From: Ruegeria marina
GTDB lineage: Bacteria; Pseudomonadota; Alphaproteobacteria; Rhodobacterales; Rhodobacteraceae
Direction: 5' to 3'
Length of the DNA stretch: 64,000 nucleotides
Assembly: GCF_900101475.1 (NCBI RefSeq)
Contig: NZ_FMZV01000018.1
Coordinates: forward strand, 36,206-100,205
In this document: positions 61,723 through 64,000 of the stretch, in pieces
Layout: every line of letters begins with the position of its first letter
How positions within the stretch are numbered: position 1 is the first letter of the stretch
The notes under the pieces: model-generated
Database searches by the model: none
What the model was told of the DNA's origin: nothing
The model's input: the letters and a program-made list of their open reading frames with translations, nothing else
Program-made: the position numbers and the translations under genes

Positions 61723-62195
61723 GCAGACTGGATTCGATGCTGCGCCGCCTGACCGCACAGCGGGACGGGTTGAACTGGGCCGCCGAGCAGATCGCCGATT
61801 TGCCGGGTGACGTTCTGGACCTTGGCCTGGGCAATGGACGGACCTACGACCACCTGCGCGAGATCCTGCCGGGACGGCGCATCTGGGTGATGGACCGGGT
61901 TCTGCAATGCCACCCGTCCTGCACCCCTCCCGAGGCGGATTTCCTGATGGGCGAAGCCGAGCCGATGCTCAGGAAACTGGCTGCGCTCGGCGCACCCATC
62001 GTTCTTGCGCATTACGATTTCGGCATGGGGATCAAAGCCGACGATGTCGCAGAGGCTGCCCGACTAAGCCCGCTTCTGGCCCGGGTCATCGTGCCGGGAG
62101 GTTTGATCATTTCCGGCCAACCCCTTGAAGGTTTCACGCCGATCAAGGGACCTGAAAGCATTCCCGCGGAACGTTACCTGTTCTACCGCGCCTGA
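61719..62195 (+). CDS. Small SAM-dependent methyltransferase (paralogue of the 45139 gene)
   Basis: A 158-residue protein with the SAM motif VLDLGLGNGRTYDHLREILP, then HPSCTPPEADFLMGEAE. It has the same framework as the gene at 45139-45642 and ends with RYLFYRA versus RCFIYRRG there. It is last in the glycan operon and overlaps the deacetylase gene by four bases, so it may methylate the product; the paralogue lies outside any glycan cluster, so this is uncertain. Confidence 0.82.
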   Translation: MSRLDSMLRRLTAQRDGLNWAAEQIADLPGDVLDLGLGNGRTYDHLREILPGRRIWVMDRVLQCHPSCTPPEADFLMGEAEPMLRKLAALGAPIVLAHYDFGMGIKADDVAEAARLSPLLARVIVPGGLIISGQPLEGFTPIKGPESIPAERYLFYRA

Positions 62196-62405
62196 TGGGG
62201 CTGGTTGTCGTTCGATACAAGCAGATGACCAATTCGCAGCGGTTGCGATCAGAGACGTGCGGCCGGCGCAAGATGTCGTCTCTCCGATCAAGAAATCGCA
62301 ATGGCGAGCCAACGCAGCGCGAGAGTCTTCAGCATCTTGCCACTGACGTGCAGGACAAGGGCTGCGGCTGCGACCCAAGGGCAGGCATGGATTTCACAAG
62401 GAAGA

Positions 62406-62481
62406 TGGCAGGGGCAGCAGGGTTCGAACCCGCGACCTACGGTTTTGGAGACCGTCGCTCTACCAGCTGAGCTATACCCCT
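62406..62481 (-). tRNA. tRNA-Trp (CCA anticodon)
   Basis: A 76-base cloverleaf on the minus strand including an encoded CCA end. The acceptor stem pairs AGGGGTA with TGCCCCT, the D-arm reads AGCTCAGCTGGTAGAGC, the anticodon loop is CTCCAAA with anticodon CCA, and the T-loop is GGTTCGAACCC. It is on the same strand as tuf, as in the common tuf-tRNA-Trp-secE order, but a gene on the opposite strand lies between them and no secE follows. Confidence 0.95.
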
Positions 62482-62624
62482 ATCGTGGCGATGGAGATAT
62501 GTCAGGCGGACGGCGGACTCAAGACCCTTTTTCGCGAGGGCGGAGCAAAAAAGATCGGGACAAAGCCGTTGCACGGCCTGTCCGGTCCGGTATGACGGTC
62601 GTGATCGGAAACAAGGGTGCCGGG

Positions 62625-63329
62625 ATGAGCCTTCGCAAGAAACTTGCCGACAGCGAAACCGTGCTGAACTGGGCCGCGCGGCGGATCGCCTCCTATATCC
62701 GCATGGTTCACCGCAATACCCGGTGGCAGCGGATCGGCTATGAGGAGCTGGACCGGCTCGCGGCGGCGGGTGAACCGGTGATCGTGGTTTTGTGGCATCA
62801 GCGTCTGGCACAATCACCCTATTTCTTTCCGCTGGACAAGGGACGGATCTGCTCCATCACATCGGCGGCACGTGCCGGCAGCATGGTCGGCCGGGTGCAG
62901 AAGCTGTTCGGAATGGACACGATCGCGATGTCGAGCCACAAGCGCCATGTGGCGTTGTCGCGCGAGGTGCTGGGGCTGATGAAGCAGGGGATCTCGATCG
63001 GCATCGCGGCGGACGGACCGCGCGGGCCCGAGCGGGTGTCTTCGACGGTGCCGCTGGTGTGGGCGCGAACCTCGGGAAAACGGGTGTTCGGGATCACCTA
63101 TTCGGTCCGGCATGGGCGCGAACTGGGCAGTTGGGACCGGTTGCTGCTGCCACGCCCCTGGCGCAACGAAGGCGTTTTCCTGTGCCGAGAATGGACCGAT
63201 CAGGTGCCGCGCAAGGCGTCTGACGAAGAATTCGAGAGGCTGCGCCAGAGCCTTGAGAGGCACATGAACGAGATCACGGCCGAAGCGGACAGGATGGTCG
63301 GGCGAACGCCCTGGTCGGCCTCGACCTGA
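62625..63329 (+). CDS. DUF374 lysophospholipid acyltransferase family protein
   Basis: A 234-residue membrane-associated acyltransferase. The start at 62625 (MSLRKKLADSE) is preferred over the ATG 33 bases upstream because AAGGGTG lies eight bases ahead. Signatures are VIVVLWHQRLAQSPYFFP, MSSHKRHVALSREVL and IAADGPRGPER, typical of DUF374, a relative of LpxL and related acyltransferases. It probably acylates a lipid A or lysophospholipid; the substrate is unknown. It lies between tRNA-Trp and tuf, both on the other strand. Confidence 0.85.
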   Translation: MSLRKKLADSETVLNWAARRIASYIRMVHRNTRWQRIGYEELDRLAAAGEPVIVVLWHQRLAQSPYFFPLDKGRICSITSAARAGSMVGRVQKLFGMDTIAMSSHKRHVALSREVLGLMKQGISIGIAADGPRGPERVSSTVPLVWARTSGKRVFGITYSVRHGRELGSWDRLLLPRPWRNEGVFLCREWTDQVPRKASDEEFERLRQSLERHMNEITAEADRMVGRTPWSAST

Positions 63330-63407
63330 CCCGAAGCAAGACCTGGTTTCGGATCAGGAACGTCAAGATGTAGCCGACCCCGGTGGAACAGTTCCTGACG
63401 AGACAGT

Positions 63408-63512
63408 TCAATGCAGCCTGTTCACGCGGCGCTGCATCCTTGCGCACTGGGCGATTGACCCGCAGATAGCCTGAAAGATCCTGGAGAGGTGTTTCGTGTT
63501 GAGAAGCGGCAT
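63408..63512 (-). CDS. Possible 34-residue small ORF
   Basis: In the 451-base gap between the DUF374 gene and tuf, a short minus-strand frame starts at an ATG preceded by ACAGGAGTGAG and encodes a basic peptide beginning MPLLNTKHLSRIF and ending RRVNRLH. A good ribosome site is the only support; the rest of the gap shows no longer plausible frame. It could be chance. Confidence 0.2.
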   Translation of the reverse strand: MPLLNTKHLSRIFQAICGSIAQCARMQRRVNRLH

Positions 63513-63622
63513 TCGACTCACTCCTGTTGAACTGGAACTGACCACATCCTGACCTTACGCACGCAATTCGCTTGTGACCTGAATCACGGTCTCCGCAAGT
63601 TTTCGCCGCGGGATGCGGGTCC

Positions 63623-63645
63623 GAGATTTTTCGGCGAAAAATCTC
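63623..63645. repeat. Palindromic element GAGATTTTTCG-G-CGAAAAATCTC
   Basis: A perfect 11-bp-arm palindrome with a one-base centre, second copy of the element at 51780-51802 (core AGATTTTTCG-x-CGAAAAATCT). It lies in the gap downstream of the tuf terminator. Confidence 0.7.
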
Positions 63646-63670
63646 CGGGTGCGTGGTCCCGGCGGGTGAG

Positions 63671-63698
63671 AAAAAGGCCGCCCCGGTGGGGCGGCCTT
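63671..63698 (-). terminator. Intrinsic terminator of tuf
   Basis: AAGGCCGCCCC and GGGGCGGCCTT form an 11-bp stem with a three-base loop; on the minus strand the stem leads into TTTTT. It is 83 bases past the tuf stop. Confidence 0.85.
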
Positions 63699-63730
63699 CG
63701 CTTTGGTGTGTCACCGTGTTGCTTCCGGCA

Positions 63731-63749
63731 GATTTTCCTGTGGAAAATC
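63731..63749. repeat. Small palindrome GATTTTCC-TGT-GGAAAATC
   Basis: Perfect 8-bp arms with a three-base loop, flanked by GGCA and TGCC, between the tuf stop and its terminator. It resembles, but is not identical to, the AGATTTTTCG palindromes. It may be a 3' hairpin of the tuf message. Confidence 0.5.
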
Positions 63750-63780
63750 GCCTGCCGCAACCAGGCGCGGCAAGCGCGCC

Positions 63781-64000
63781 TTATTCGATGATTTTGGAAA
63801 CCACGCCGGCGCCGACGGTGCGGCCGCCTTCGCGGATGGCGAAGCGCAGGCCGTCTTCCATCGCGATCGGCGCGATCAGCTCGACGGTGAAGCCCACGTT
63901 GTCGCCCGGCATCACCATCTCGGTGCCTTCGGCCAGCGTCACGGTCCCGGTCACGTCGGTGGTCCGGAAGTAGAACTGCGGACGGTAGTTCGCGAAGAAC
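63781..64000 (-). CDS. tuf: Elongation factor Tu, C-terminal end
   Basis: The minus-strand frame ending at 63781 encodes the last 72 residues of EF-Tu, with the start beyond the window edge. It contains [33 protein letters not shown] and the universal end [22 protein letters not shown]-Tu delivers aminoacyl-tRNA to the ribosome; two tuf copies are common in this group. A strong terminator follows. Confidence 0.97.
   Translation of the reverse strand, partial: FFANYRPQFYFRTTDVTGTVTLAEGTEMVMPGDNVGFTVELIAPIAMEDGLRFAIREGGRTVGAGVVSKIIE

Noticed and set aside
63274..63714. A 146-codon minus-strand frame across the end of the DUF374 gene and the following gap
   Set aside because: It runs through the palindromic element and the tuf terminator and has no recognisable pattern.
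1..64000. CRISPR arrays, rRNA operons, transposases, integrases, phage or toxin-antitoxin genes
   Set aside because: I looked for regular repeats, rRNA landmarks and typical recombinase motifs and saw none.

Overview
The window is GC-rich, densely coded alphaproteobacterial DNA. Its character is that of a marine Rhodobacteraceae (Roseobacter group, Ruegeria-like). The grounds are the gene order rpsA-ihfB-lapA-trpF-(fasciclin)-trpB, rplY next to pth, a fused LivH-LivM permease, a non-pyrrolysine MttB-like methyltransferase beside a dimethylglycine-dehydrogenase-like flavoprotein, and an intergenic element of the type CCCCCGGAGTATTTTTGGC that I associate with this family. The species assignment is inference. 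No rRNA, CRISPR array, transposase, integrase or phage gene was seen. The only tRNA is tRNA-Trp near the right end.

Layout. (1) 1-7.7 kb: a catabolic island. It holds the tail of a DUF1185 protein, a branched-chain-amino-acid-type ABC importer, a MarR regulator, a CaiB/BaiF CoA-transferase and an amidohydrolase that closely resembles clostridial enamidase of nicotinate breakdown; a perfect palindrome lies upstream of the amidohydrolase. (2) 7.7-20.7 kb: mostly housekeeping genes (ychF, trpA, rplY, pth, trpB, trpF, lapA, ihfB, rpsA) with a PagL-like deacylase, a MaoC dehydratase, an FMN alpha-hydroxy-acid oxidase, a serine hydrolase, a DUF2237 protein and a fasciclin protein between them. (3) 20.9-28.1 kb: an aldo/keto reductase, a sulfatase, and a TetR-controlled four-gene operon (flavin monooxygenase, BASS transporter, two SDR enzymes). 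(4) 28.2-32.1 kb: copper export (copA, cueR, with a classical CueR promoter) and a beta-hydroxyacid dehydrogenase. (5) 32.2-37.6 kb: a 1018-residue kinase/M23/class III PLP fusion, a soluble class III cyclase with a helical-repeat-like tail, and a hemP pair that includes a 55-residue gene. (6) 37.8-45.6 kb: an MBL hydrolase, then the operon DMGDH-like / MttB-like / TetR / 29-residue peptide, a phosphoribosyltransferase, a GST and a small methyltransferase. (7) 45.9-51.8 kb: an Opp/Dpp-type ABC importer with a fused dual ATPase. (8) 51.8-54.2 kb: a large MscS channel. (9) 54.4-62.2 kb: eight tightly coupled genes for a glycan or glycoconjugate (nucleotide-sugar dehydrogenase, four glycosyltransferases, histidine phosphatase, polysaccharide deacetylase, methyltransferase) with no visible flippase, polymerase or exporter. 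(10) 62.4-64 kb: tRNA-Trp, a DUF374 acyltransferase and the 3' end of tuf.

The strongest candidates for little-described biology are the nicotinate-like reductive ring-opening island, the kinase/M23/phospho-lyase fusion with a Cys/His tail, the DMGDH-MttB-TetR-micropeptide operon, the FMO-BASS-SDR operon, and the exporter-less glycan operon. All functional assignments come from reading motifs and gene order; no database search was run.
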